A DNA stretch of 11,118 bases, taken from contig JAGGYX010000075.1 of assembly GCA_021162305.1 (NCBI GenBank), positions 1 to 11,118 on the forward strand, written 5' to 3'. Origin of the DNA: Thermoplasmata archaeon (GTDB taxonomy: Archaea; Thermoplasmatota; E2; UBA202; JdFR-43). Both the position numbers and the translations under genes were made by a program. The notes below the pieces were generated by a model that worked only from the letters and a program-made list of their open reading frames with translations, was not told where the DNA came from and searched no databases. Below, one piece after another: positions 1 through 6,588 of this stretch; the stretch's first letter is position 1; the number at the start of each line of letters is the position of its first letter.

Positions 1-1152
1 GAAATATACAATATGCGAGATTTAACAATCACTGGAGAAAATATGGAGAATACAATAATAGATGGTAATTTCAATAACGATGATGTTGTATCAATTCATT
101 ATAGCAATGGCATAAAATTATCCAATTTCACAATAAGGAATAGTGGGCAAAGCTATTATTACTCTGGTTTGGGAGCATCGTATTTAGAATATTGCGAAAT
201 ATCGAATTGCAAATTTGAAAATAATTTTCATGGAATCATTATGTATAAATCAAGCCATAACAAAATTAAAAATTGCATTTTCAATGATTTGCAAGGACAA
301 TCAATTTTAATTACAGTAAATTCAAACTATAATGAAATAAAAAATTGTCAATTCAACTATGCAAACTGGACTGGCACATATGTTTACAAATCAAAGGAAA
401 ATAAGATAATAGATTCTACTTTCTACAGCTGTAATATAGCAATTGACATTTCCTTTTCTCAAGATTGCCAAATAGACGGCGTTACAGTATATTCGTGCGG
501 TACTGGAGGTAGTGTTAGCCTATTTATAGGTGAATCTCAAGGTGTTATGGTGCAGAATTGTAATATATCAGAAAGCAAGAATACTGGCCTAGCAGTTTCT
601 CAGAGCAACGATATAATTATCTCAGATTCTTCTTTTATGAACGATGTTGCAGGCATTATTTTGTATAATGCATATAATTCGCAGATAAAAAATTGCACTG
701 TTTCGGGTTCTACATATAGCGGTATTTCAATTGAGTATTCAAGTCAAGATAAAATAATAGATACGGTTTCGAGAGACAATGGTTATCATGGCATTCTTTT
801 ATATTACTCGGATAGCAATGAAGTTAAGAATTGTGAGCTTGCTGGAAACAAATATTTTGGTATCGATATATATAAAGGAGAAGGAAACAATAATGTAAGA
901 TATTGTACCATAAAAGAAAATAAGGCATGCGGCGTGTATCTGTTTGAAACAAAAAATGATGTAATAAATTATAACAATATCATAGACAATGGGTGGGGAA
1001 TGTTTGTTAACAATAGTATTGCAGATGCAAGATATAACTACTGGGGAAGCATATTTGGTCCACTCACATTTGGACTATTTGGAGATGGAATATGGTGGAC
1101 TAAAGGAAGCAAGGTAAGCTTTTTCCCATGGGCACTTGCGGAAATAAAATAA
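1..1152 (+). CDS. Right-handed parallel beta-helix repeat surface protein (5' partial)
   Basis: The reading frame is open from base 1 (codons GAA ATA TAC AAT precede the first ATG at 13), and the ATG lies inside a beta-helix rung, so the gene almost certainly begins outside the window. About 383 residues are visible. They consist of repeated rungs of 20-25 residues with the NosD/PbH1 pattern, such as NEIKNCQF, NKIIDSTFYS, SQIKNCTVSG and NEVKNCELAG: Asn/Asp turns, a buried Ile/Val ladder and a Cys at many turns. The C-terminus carries a motif starting NYWGS, followed by GP and ending SFFPWA, a pattern I associate with the C-terminal cap of archaeal beta-helix proteins. Such folds usually bind or cleave polysaccharide or form surface fibres, and no catalytic residues can be assigned here. 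The protein is probably exported, but the signal peptide lies outside the window. It lacks the Ig-like module of the glycosidase genes further downstream. Confidence 0.85.
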   Translation, partial: EIYNMRDLTITGENMENTIIDGNFNNDDVVSIHYSNGIKLSNFTIRNSGQSYYYSGLGASYLEYCEISNCKFENNFHGIIMYKSSHNKIKNCIFNDLQGQSILITVNSNYNEIKNCQFNYANWTGTYVYKSKENKIIDSTFYSCNIAIDISFSQDCQIDGVTVYSCGTGGSVSLFIGESQGVMVQNCNISESKNTGLAVSQSNDIIISDSSFMNDVAGIILYNAYNSQIKNCTVSGSTYSGISIEYSSQDKIIDTVSRDNGYHGILLYYSDSNEVKNCELAGNKYFGIDIYKGEGNNNVRYCTIKENKACGVYLFETKNDVINYNNIIDNGWGMFVNNSIADARYNYWGSIFGPLTFGLFGDGIWWTKGSKVSFFPWALAEIK

Positions 1153-2025
1153 TTATATCTCCACGCCGTGGCGGCGCCACCATGCCTTCAAATCTTCCTT
1201 TATTCTTTCAATATATTCCGGTTGCTTGAGCAGATGGCGGAATCGTCCCTGAGTTTTCAGGTATTCTTCAATTGGCAAAAATTTTGGCTTATATGTTATT
1301 TTTATATCCTCGCCATGCTCGCTTTCCCATAGTGGAAACAGCCCTGTTTCAGTTGCAAGTTTTATTATTTCTATGCCTTTACTCGGGTCACTTCTCCAGC
1401 CAGTTGGACAGGTGGATATTGCGTGAAGGAAGCGAGGTCCATCGATACTAAAAGCTTTCTCCACCTTCCTTTTGAAATCCCTTAAAAATGCAATGTTGAC
1501 AGTAGCCACATATGCAGCACGATGGGCAACCATTATCTCTGCAACAGGCTTTTTAGGACGGATATTTCCAATAGGATTTACCATTCCCACTTCGCTTGTC
1601 GTTGTCCATGCCCCGTATGGCGTCGCACCACTACGCTGTATGCCAGTATTCATATAAGCTTCGTTATCATACATCACATAAAGCACATTATGACCGCGCT
1701 CAACCATCCCGCTCAACGCCTGCATGCCTATGTCGGCTGTGCCGCCGTCGCCGCCAAAGCATATTATATTTGCCTTCTCACCTTGCTTTTTCATCGCAGC
1801 TTCTATTCCGCTAGCCACTGCAGCAGCATTTTCAAATGCAACATGAACCCATGGTATACGCCATGCCGTGCGAGGATATTCTGTTGTAGCTACTTCTAAG
1901 CAGCCAGTGGCGTTGACAACAATTGTATTTTCGCCAGATATTGCAAGGATATGCTTGACTATTATTGGAGCCGCACATCCCGCACACATTCCATGCCCGG
2001 GGGCAAAAAGCCAGTCATTCTTCAT
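1153..2025 (-). CDS. porB: Pyruvate:ferredoxin oxidoreductase, beta subunit
   Basis: PorB is the thiamine-diphosphate-binding catalytic subunit of pyruvate:ferredoxin oxidoreductase, which converts pyruvate and CoA to acetyl-CoA and CO2 and reduces ferredoxin in the cytoplasm. The 290 residues match the usual archaeal length. Cys14, Cys17, Cys42 and Cys206 fit the four ligands of the cluster-binding site (GMCAGC, ATGC, STCPTGW). The TPP/Mg motif starts at GDGG (residues 92-95) and closes with YDNEAYMNTG (119-128), followed by the typical QRSGATPYGAWTTT stretch, which points to pyruvate rather than indolepyruvate or 2-oxoglutarate. The start at 2025 has a strong Shine-Dalgarno sequence (GGAGG, 7 nt upstream). 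It overlaps the porA stop as ATGA, so the two are translationally coupled. This is the last gene of the operon, and its stop abuts the convergent beta-helix gene. Confidence 0.95.
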   Translation of the reverse strand: MKNDWLFAPGHGMCAGCAAPIIVKHILAISGENTIVVNATGCLEVATTEYPRTAWRIPWVHVAFENAAAVASGIEAAMKKQGEKANIICFGGDGGTADIGMQALSGMVERGHNVLYVMYDNEAYMNTGIQRSGATPYGAWTTTSEVGMVNPIGNIRPKKPVAEIMVAHRAAYVATVNIAFLRDFKRKVEKAFSIDGPRFLHAISTCPTGWRSDPSKGIEIIKLATETGLFPLWESEHGEDIKITYKPKFLPIEEYLKTQGRFRHLLKQPEYIERIKEDLKAWWRRHGVEI

Positions 2026-3215
2026 TTCATCTCCTCCTTTTCTACAGCTTCTTTATCAACTTCTATCCAGTTTATTTTTTCTACCTCGCCTTCCAAACTC
2101 TTTTCAGCTATTTCAAGAACTTTTTCAAATGTCTGGAATGTAATGTCTCGCCCTCCCAAGCCCACGATAAAATCAATTATTTTTGTTTCCGTTTCTCCAT
2201 ACATTGTAGCCAGCACTTCCCCATATACCGCCCCTCCAAATCCAGGAGAGAAATTTCTGTCAATGACTGCAACAACTTTCTTCCCTTTTAATGCCTTTCT
2301 TATCTCGTCCTTGGGAAATGGTCTGAATACAGTTATTTTTATAAGTCCAATTTTCTTTCCTTCTTTCCTTTTCATTTTAATGAATTCTCTTGCTGTTCCT
2401 GTGCATGAACCCATGGTAATGAAAACAATGTCAGCATCCTCAGTAAATTCCTCATTTATCTTGCTGTAATTTCTACCAAATTTCTCTCCAAATTCTTTAA
2501 AAACTTCATCTATAACATGCTTGGCTCTTTCCATTGCAAGATGCTGTGCATACCTGAACTCCATATAATGACGGGGCGAGCCGAAGGCGCCAAAAGTGGC
2601 TGGATTTTTTGTATCAAGAGTGCGATACCTTGCCTTAAACTCTCCGAGAAATTCATCAACCTGGTCCTGCTCTGGAATATCAACAGGCTCCATTGTATGT
2701 GTCAAAACAAAAGCATCCAAGCCAACCATAGAAGGCAATAAAACTCGCTTATCTTCAGAGATTTTAAATGCCATCAAAATCAAATCAAGTCCCTCCTGAT
2801 TGCTTTCAGCATAAAACTGGAGCCAGCCTGCGTCACGCTCTGCCATTGTATCCTGATGGTCGCACCATATATTTATTGGAGCACTTAAAGCACGATTGCC
2901 AATCCCCATTACTATCGGTAAACGCATTCCACTGGCTATAAACAAAATTTCATGCATCAAAGCCAAGCCCTGAGATGCTGTAGCAGTTCCAACTCTCGCT
3001 CCTTTCAAACTTGCTCCTATGGCAGCAGAAATAGCAGAATGTTCTGAATCAAGGGGTATGAACTCTGCGTCTAACTCGCCGTTGGCAACAAATTTGGATA
3101 TCATTTCTGGAACAAGTGTTGAAGGCGTTATTGGAAACATTGGAAATACATTTATTTTTGCAAGTTTAAATGCATATGCAACAGCTTCATTACCACGTAG
3201 CATCGTTTTCATCAT
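2022..3215 (-). CDS. porA: Pyruvate:ferredoxin oxidoreductase, alpha subunit
   Basis: PorA forms the TPP pyrimidine-binding half of the Por active site together with PorB. The 397 residues are of normal family length. Visible hallmarks are FPITPST near residues 27-33 (substrate loop), LDSEHSA with the conserved Glu near residue 58, SQGLALMHE near 81-89, and NRALSAPINIW near 107-117, whose Arg corresponds to the pyruvate-binding Arg of characterised enzymes. The C-terminal third (from about 260) is the transketolase-C-like domain with the VAVIDRNFSPG segment. Three in-frame ATGs cluster at the start (3215, 3212, 3203). A perfect GGAGGTGA lies immediately upstream: 3215 gives an ATGA overlap with porD, while 3212 has the better ribosome spacing of about 5 nt. 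Which of the two is used cannot be decided from sequence. Confidence 0.95.
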   Translation of the reverse strand: MMKTMLRGNEAVAYAFKLAKINVFPMFPITPSTLVPEMISKFVANGELDAEFIPLDSEHSAISAAIGASLKGARVGTATASQGLALMHEILFIASGMRLPIVMGIGNRALSAPINIWCDHQDTMAERDAGWLQFYAESNQEGLDLILMAFKISEDKRVLLPSMVGLDAFVLTHTMEPVDIPEQDQVDEFLGEFKARYRTLDTKNPATFGAFGSPRHYMEFRYAQHLAMERAKHVIDEVFKEFGEKFGRNYSKINEEFTEDADIVFITMGSCTGTAREFIKMKRKEGKKIGLIKITVFRPFPKDEIRKALKGKKVVAVIDRNFSPGFGGAVYGEVLATMYGETETKIIDFIVGLGGRDITFQTFEKVLEIAEKSLEGEVEKINWIEVDKEAVEKEEMK

Positions 3216-3514
3216 TTCACCTCCTTAACAAAATCAATGGCTTTAACAGGACATTCATTAACGCATATTCCACAACCCTTACAATAATCATAATCTATGA
3301 TTGGAACTGGAAGCTTTTTCAATGCTTCTTTTGGAGCTGGCTTTTCAGAACCATCTTCCTTATATATAGATGGCTCAGGGCAAAATTCCCAGCATATCAT
3401 GCATCGAATGCATTTGGTGTAATCTATTATAGGCTTGAATGTTCTCCACGTTCCTGTTTTATTTTCAATACTATTTCCAGCTTCCTCAACAACAGCTCCT
3501 CTTGTTATTTTCAT
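3212..3514 (-). CDS. porD: Pyruvate:ferredoxin oxidoreductase, delta (ferredoxin-like) subunit
   Basis: PorD is the small electron-transfer subunit that carries electrons from the TPP site to ferredoxin. Two CX2CX2CX3CP motifs for [4Fe-4S] clusters are complete: Cys35, 38, 41, 45 and Cys78, 81, 84, 88, counted from the chosen start. The protein is 100 residues, normal for archaeal PorD. I chose ATG 3514 over the in-frame GTG at 3523. At 3514 there is a GGTGGG-type ribosome site about 6 nt upstream and an exact ATGA overlap with the porG stop, matching the other junctions of the operon, whereas the GTG would sit inside that ribosome site. The stop overlaps the porA start. The 30-residue insertion between the two cluster motifs is usual for PorD. 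Confidence 0.93.
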   Translation of the reverse strand: MKITRGAVVEEAGNSIENKTGTWRTFKPIIDYTKCIRCMICWEFCPEPSIYKEDGSEKPAPKEALKKLPVPIIDYDYCKGCGICVNECPVKAIDFVKEVK

Positions 3515-4065
3515 TTTTCCCACCCCAGAATTGTTTTTTCATACGCTTCATGAGCTGCCATGGCATTTTCCTCCTTTTTTGCAGGAGCTCTTTCCTTTAT
3601 GGCGAGCATGACATTTTCTATGCTTACATTTTTTATTGCCTTTGAATAAGCTCCCAGTATGGCAGTATTTACAATGGGCGAAGCAGAAGAGCCAAGTTTA
3701 TGGGCTAAAGCTATTGAGGTTGCATCGAAAGTTGCAATTTTATAATTGAAATCATAGTCAGCTGGGCTTTTAGATGTGTTTATAATTATTGTTCCACCCT
3801 CTGCAAGTCCTTCTGTAACATTTATTATTTCAAGCAGGCTTGGATCAAGAACAACAACTGCATGAGGCGAGTAAACATTCATTCTTATATCAATGGGCTT
3901 TTCATCTATTCTTGTAAATGCCTGAACTGGTGCTCCTCTTCGCTCAACTCCAAAAAAGGGAAATGATTGTGCATGGTATCCTTCTTTAAAAGCAGCCATT
4001 GCAAGAATATTGGCGGCTGTGACAGCTCCCTGACCACCTCTTCCATGGAAACGCACTTCAAACAT
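3511..4065 (-). CDS. porG: Pyruvate:ferredoxin oxidoreductase, gamma subunit
   Basis: PorG is the gamma subunit (domain III) of the heterotetrameric enzyme. It begins with the family signature [17 protein letters not shown] and continues with [17 protein letters not shown], both characteristic of POR/KOR gamma subunits. Starting at ATG 4065 gives 184 residues, the usual length. An upstream in-frame start at 4128 would add 21 residues of non-conserved sequence and is rejected. There is no clear Shine-Dalgarno before 4065, and an AT-rich TATA-like stretch lies about 27 bp upstream, so this first gene of the operon may be leaderless. The downstream genes porD, porA and porB each have a strong ribosome site and a coupled start. 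Confidence 0.93.
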   Translation of the reverse strand: MFEVRFHGRGGQGAVTAANILAMAAFKEGYHAQSFPFFGVERRGAPVQAFTRIDEKPIDIRMNVYSPHAVVVLDPSLLEIINVTEGLAEGGTIIINTSKSPADYDFNYKIATFDATSIALAHKLGSSASPIVNTAILGAYSKAIKNVSIENVMLAIKERAPAKKEENAMAAHEAYEKTILGWEK

Positions 4066-4085
4066 GATGGTAAATGATATGGAAT

Positions 4086-4098
4086 AGAAATAATTTTT
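4086..4098 (-). promoter_or_regulatory. Putative TATA box of the porGDAB operon
   Basis: On the minus strand an AAAAATTATTTCT element is centred about 27 bp upstream of the porG ATG at 4065. This spacing would put transcription start at or within a few bases of the ATG, consistent with a leaderless first gene and the lack of a ribosome site there. The match to the archaeal TATA consensus is moderate. Confidence 0.4.
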
Positions 4099-4149
4099 GA
4101 TTGAATTCTGATTCCTCTCATTTCCCAATTGCGGTCATCTTTCACAAAA

Positions 4150-4160
4150 CTTAAAAAACA
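4150..4160 (+). promoter_or_regulatory. Putative TATA box of tRNA-Val
   Basis: A CTTAAAAAACA element sits 24 bp upstream of the mature tRNA-Val 5' end at 4179, the expected archaeal spacing. A second TATA-like CTTATATT at 4167-4174 is too close to the tRNA to serve. The promoter is back to back with that of porG. Confidence 0.45.
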
Positions 4161-4178
4161 AAAAAGCTTATATTGGCA

Positions 4179-4251
4179 GGGCTCGTGGTCTAGGGGTTAT
4201 GACGCTGCCCTTACGAGGCAGAGGTCGCCGGTTCGAATCCGGCCGAGCCCA
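4179..4251 (+). tRNA. tRNA-Val(UAC)
   Basis: A full cloverleaf can be folded by hand. The acceptor stem pairs GGGCTCG (4179-4185) with CGAGCCC (4244-4250), with discriminator A at 4251. The anticodon stem CTGCC/GGCAG encloses the loop CTTACGA, giving anticodon UAC (4212-4214), which reads GUA valine codons. The T arm GCCGG-TTCGAAT-CCGGC is perfect. It is 73 nt with no intron and no encoded CCA. It is transcribed divergently from the por operon and convergently with the radical SAM gene. Confidence 0.97.
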
Positions 4252-4302
4252 TTTCCTACAGAAAATTTATTTGCATCCCCTTTTCCCCATTGCAATCAGT
4301 AT

Positions 4303-5640
4303 TTAATCGAGCTGTAATTCATATTGAAAATTCATTTTTATATTTTTCAATGCTGTCTCAAATGCCTCTGAATAGACAAGGCGAGAACCAATCATATGGT
4401 AAAGAAGAGAAAATTTTGAAATTATTCCAGATTTTTTAAAAAATTTGTCAAATATGTTACGATATGAAAAGAACTTCTCTGCAATCCATTTTGTGCCATC
4501 AAGCAATTCCCATGGAGACATTCTTTTTGGCATATATACAACATGATATAAATCATATTTTTCCCAGTCATATGTCAGGATTCTATGTTCATTGTTCAAT
4601 TTTTCAAATAATGGGGTGCCAGGAAATGGAGTAAGAATATTTACACCTATTGAGTCCACGCCCAGCTCATAAAGCCTTTCAAGAGTATTGCTGAATACAC
4701 TGGCATCATCGTTGTCAAACCCAAAGACAAGAGACGCTATCACATTCATTCCATAATCCTTAACAAGGCTCACTGCCTTCTTATATTTCCTCAAATCATT
4801 TTTCTTGCCCGCCTCAGTTAAGGCATCTTCTGAAAAAGTTTCCATGCCGACTGCCCATGCGACGCAGCCCGCCTCACTCACCATGCGGAGCAATTCTTCA
4901 TCGGCAGCGAGCATGTTTATGTTTCCAAAGCATGCAAATTTTTTATTGAGATGCATGAGTTGCCTGAACAATTCTTTTGTATACTTCATGTCAATTGTAA
5001 GAGAAGAATCATAAAATATGAAATATTTTCCAGCCATTTTTATTTCTTCTATTACCCTGTCGATTGGCTTTTTAACATAATTGCAACCTATATGCGAGTT
5101 TGAAATGGAACAGAATTTACATCTGTAAGGACATCCTCTTGTTGCCTCTATCCCAACCATGAAACCTTTTCTTGCAGCAGGAGACGCTATGGATTTTAAA
5201 GGAGGAGAAAAATAAAATGGTTTTAAATCATCTTTTGCTGCATTCTCGAGCACCTTATTCCATATGCTCTCTGCATTTCCTATAACGACAGCATCTGCAT
5301 GCTGTTTCGCCTCAAGAGGCAAAGCAGATGGATGATAACCTCCAAGCACCACTTTTACTCCTCGCTTCATGAATTCATCAGCAATTTCATATGCTCTGAG
5401 AGCAGTGGCTGTAAAAGCCGATATGGCGACGAGGTCAAAATTACTGCTATATTTTATTTTTTCATAATTTTCATCTATTATTTTAATTTTGCATCTTTTG
5501 CTCAGAGATGCTATCTGGTATGCTGTTATTGGCTTCCATAATGTGGCTTTCATCACAATTCTATCAAAAAATCCTCTGGCTTTTCTTATTGCTGGTATGA
5601 CAATAAGCAATTTCAAATCATCCAAATTCTTAACGCTCAT
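4303..5640 (-). CDS. B12-binding-domain radical SAM protein, substrate unknown
   Basis: This 445-residue cytoplasmic protein belongs to the cobalamin-dependent (class B) radical SAM family. Residues 1 to about 135 form a Rossmann-like cobalamin-binding domain (LLIVIPAI at 11-18, VVLGGYHPSALP at 97-108, DAVVIGNAES at 116-125). The radical SAM cluster motif is GCPYRCKFC with Cys170, Cys174 and Cys177, preceded by EATRG. The barrel continues to about residue 345, including VFGFD and a TPFPGTPLFE segment typical of the BchE/HpnP/Elp3-fold relatives. The remaining 100 residues are a C-terminal domain with no metal motif I recognise. Family members methylate or rearrange unactivated carbon or phosphorus centres, often on lipids, tetrapyrroles or peptides, and nothing in the sequence or the neighbours identifies this substrate. 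The gene stands alone between tRNA-Val and the toxin-antitoxin pair. No Shine-Dalgarno is seen, and a TATA box at 5669-5680 suggests a leaderless transcript. Confidence 0.88.
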   Translation of the reverse strand: MSVKNLDDLKLLIVIPAIRKARGFFDRIVMKATLWKPITAYQIASLSKRCKIKIIDENYEKIKYSSNFDLVAISAFTATALRAYEIADEFMKRGVKVVLGGYHPSALPLEAKQHADAVVIGNAESIWNKVLENAAKDDLKPFYFSPPLKSIASPAARKGFMVGIEATRGCPYRCKFCSISNSHIGCNYVKKPIDRVIEEIKMAGKYFIFYDSSLTIDMKYTKELFRQLMHLNKKFACFGNINMLAADEELLRMVSEAGCVAWAVGMETFSEDALTEAGKKNDLRKYKKAVSLVKDYGMNVIASLVFGFDNDDASVFSNTLERLYELGVDSIGVNILTPFPGTPLFEKLNNEHRILTYDWEKYDLYHVVYMPKRMSPWELLDGTKWIAEKFFSYRNIFDKFFKKSGIISKFSLLYHMIGSRLVYSEAFETALKNIKMNFQYELQLD

Positions 5641-5668
5641 ATTATGAACGTTAATACAATGGATGTTA

Positions 5669-5680
5669 ATTTATAAATTT
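5669..5680 (-). promoter_or_regulatory. Putative TATA box of the radical SAM gene
   Basis: AAATTTATAAAT on the minus strand is centred about 35 bp ahead of the ATG at 5640. This predicts a transcript with a leader of roughly 10 nt or less and no room for a ribosome-binding site. The match to the archaeal TATA consensus is good. Confidence 0.55.
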
Positions 5681-5715
5681 TTGGTTAAAGAGTTAGAAAG
5701 AAAATCGCAGAAGGG

Positions 5716-5964
5716 CTATTGTTCATCTTTATGATAGAAATCTAAGAAAACAATTTTATCCTCATTTTTTAGATAAATGTATGATAATCTAAATGGCTTT
5801 ACATAAACTTCTCTTGTTCCCCATCTGATAAATCTCATGGGTTTTCCAATCTCTGGATTTTCTATAATCTTTTTGATTTGTTTTTTAACTTTTTTCTTGA
5901 GTTTTTGATCCTTTATTTTCTTTATTTGTTTAACAAATTTATCATCATATGCAACTTTTACCAT
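5716..5964 (-). CDS. RelE/ParE-superfamily toxin
   Basis: An 82-residue basic protein with the layout of RelE-type toxins: an N-terminal strand, a Lys-rich helical hairpin (residues 8-35), then IIENPEIGKPMRF (33-45), a beta sheet with GTREVYVKPFRLSYIY (49-64), and IVFLDFYHKDEQ at the C-terminus. Known RelE toxins are ribosome-dependent mRNA endonucleases; ParE relatives poison gyrase. The conserved basic and aromatic residues favour RelE, but the target is not provable here. The start ATG overlaps the antitoxin stop (ATGGTAA), giving translational coupling with the upstream antitoxin, the standard order of such modules. The gene ends about 75 bp before the radical SAM start and has no promoter of its own. 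Confidence 0.82.
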   Translation of the reverse strand: MVKVAYDDKFVKQIKKIKDQKLKKKVKKQIKKIIENPEIGKPMRFIRWGTREVYVKPFRLSYIYLKNEDKIVFLDFYHKDEQ

Positions 5965-6227
5965 TCTTCCAGCATTTCTAAAAATTTCTTGGCATCAAAT
6001 TCCTTAAACTTTCCTTCTTCATATCTCTTAAAAGCCGCTTCTGTTCGTTTTGCAAATTCCAAATCTTCTTCAAAATTTTTATCGATGTTCTTAGTGCTTT
6101 TCAATATTATACGATCTCCATCTCTTATTATTATAAACTTCTCTCCTATATTAAAATGCTTCCTAATTTCGGCAGGAATCACAATTTGACCTTTGGAACT
6201 CATTTTAGTTATATCTATTTCAACCAT
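5958..6227 (-). CDS. AbrB/MazE/SpoVT-family antitoxin
   Basis: This protein is the antitoxin of the pair. Residues 2-45 form a swapped-hairpin AbrB DNA-binding domain (ITKMSSKGQIVIPAEIRKHF, then a GEKF turn and DGDRIILKS). Residues 50-89 are a charged helical tail ending in EMLEEW, the part expected to wrap and neutralise the toxin. It is 89 residues. I chose ATG 6227, which has AAAGGATGA at suitable spacing, over an in-frame GTG at 6254, which would add 9 residues and coincide with the predicted transcription start. It lies 7 bp over the toxin start. A 16-bp inverted repeat at the predicted transcription start is a likely operator for autorepression, as known for AbrB-type antitoxins. Confidence 0.87.
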   Translation of the reverse strand: MVEIDITKMSSKGQIVIPAEIRKHFNIGEKFIIIRDGDRIILKSTKNIDKNFEEDLEFAKRTEAAFKRYEEGKFKEFDAKKFLEMLEEW

Positions 6228-6245
6228 CTTATCATCCTTTAATTT

Positions 6246-6261
6246 GTAAGACACATCTTAC
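6246..6261. promoter_or_regulatory. Inverted repeat, candidate antitoxin operator
   Basis: GTAAGA-CACA-TCTTAC has two perfect 6-bp arms around a 4-bp centre. It straddles the transcription start predicted from the TATA box (about 6255) and lies upstream of the antitoxin ribosome site. Binding there by the AbrB-fold antitoxin or the toxin-antitoxin complex would block transcription. The role is inferred from position; a small RNA hairpin is the alternative. Confidence 0.5.
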
Positions 6262-6273
6262 TAATTGCAAGTG

Positions 6274-6287
6274 CATAAATATATTTT
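6274..6287 (-). promoter_or_regulatory. Putative TATA box of the toxin-antitoxin operon
   Basis: Minus-strand AAAATATATTTATG is a strong archaeal TATA-like element, preceded by a duplicated ACCGCA hexamer (plus-strand 6288-6299) where the B-recognition element would lie. It predicts transcription start near 6255 and a leader of about 28 nt containing the antitoxin ribosome site. Confidence 0.55.
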
Positions 6288-6323
6288 GCGGTTGCGGTTT
6301 CATTTATTAGATAGAATATATAG

Positions 6324-6397
6324 AGCCGGCGAAGGGATTTGAACCCTTGACCTGCTGATTACAAGTCAGCCGCTCTACCGGGCTAAGCTACGCCGGC
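6324..6397 (-). tRNA. tRNA-Thr(UGU)
   Basis: The acceptor stem GCCGGCG (6397-6391) pairs with CGCCGGC (6331-6325), with discriminator U at 6324, the usual discriminator of archaeal tRNA-Thr. The anticodon stem GCTGA/TCAGC encloses the loop CTTGTAA, giving anticodon UGU, which reads ACA. The T arm AAGGG-TTCAAAT-CCCTT is intact. It is 74 nt, with no intron and no encoded CCA. A TATA-like stretch at about 6420-6432 lies the right distance upstream; co-transcription with tRNA-Lys, 41 bp upstream, is also possible. Confidence 0.96.
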
Positions 6398-6419
6398 TTG
6401 ATTTGAATATAGCCATGGA

Positions 6420-6432
6420 TTAAAAAATTTAT
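6420..6432 (-). promoter_or_regulatory. Possible TATA box of tRNA-Thr
   Basis: Minus-strand ATAAATTTTTTAA lies in the 41-bp gap between the two tRNA genes, centred 29 bp upstream of the tRNA-Thr 5' end. The match is weak to moderate. Read-through from tRNA-Lys could replace it. Confidence 0.35.
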
Positions 6433-6438
6433 GCTTAG

Positions 6439-6512
6439 CGGGCTCGGGGGGATTCGAACCCCCGGCCATCTGGTTAAAAGCCAGATGCTCTACCTAGCTG
6501 AGCTACGAGCCC
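6439..6512 (-). tRNA. tRNA-Lys(UUU)
   Basis: The acceptor stem GGGCTCG (6512-6506) pairs with CGAGCCC (6446-6440), with discriminator G at 6439. The D arm has GCTC/GAGC pairing. The anticodon stem ATCTGG/CCAGAT flanks the loop, giving anticodon UUU, which reads AAA lysine codons, the dominant Lys codon in this AT-rich window. The T arm CGGGGG-TTCGAAT-CCCCCG-like pairing is intact. It is 74 nt, without an intron. Its promoter is the palindromic TATA element at 6534-6541. Confidence 0.96.
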
Positions 6513-6533
6513 CTTTTCAAACATATGACAGAG

Positions 6534-6541
6534 TTATATAA
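6534..6541. promoter_or_regulatory. Palindromic TATA box shared by tRNA-Lys and the glycosidase genes
   Basis: TTATATAA is self-complementary and is centred 25 bp from the tRNA-Lys 5' end on the minus strand, the ideal archaeal spacing. Read on the plus strand it continues into TTATATAAAATTT and would start a transcript near 6563, leading into the gene at 6589. One TBP site could therefore serve both directions. Assignment to tRNA-Lys is firmer than to the plus-strand gene. Confidence 0.5.
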
Positions 6542-6588
6542 AATTTTTGAGCAATTACAAGAGAATCTGCATGACGCAATGCACTTAA

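Noticed and set aside
13..1152. Tandem DNA repeat in the beta-helix gene
   Set aside because: The periodicity is at the protein level (helix rungs); the DNA units are too diverged to be a nucleotide repeat or CRISPR-like array.
1472..2469. Several plus-strand frames antisense to porB and porA
   Set aside because: They are shadows of strongly conserved minus-strand genes, with low-complexity Ser/Phe/His-rich translations.
4066..4128. Extended N-terminus of PorG
   Set aside because: The 21 extra residues are not part of the family, which begins at the [12 protein letters not shown] segment. The region also holds the likely promoter.
4129..4317. Plus-strand reading frame of 62 codons across 4129-4317
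   Set aside because: It runs straight through the intact tRNA-Val gene and has no family resemblance.
6228..6254. GTG start of the antitoxin 9 codons upstream
   Set aside because: It coincides with the predicted transcription start and has no ribosome site, while ATG 6227 has one and starts right at the AbrB domain.
6324..6512. Integration site or mobile element at the tRNA pair next to the toxin-antitoxin genes
   Set aside because: No integrase gene, no repeated tRNA 3' end and no flanking direct repeat is visible within the window.
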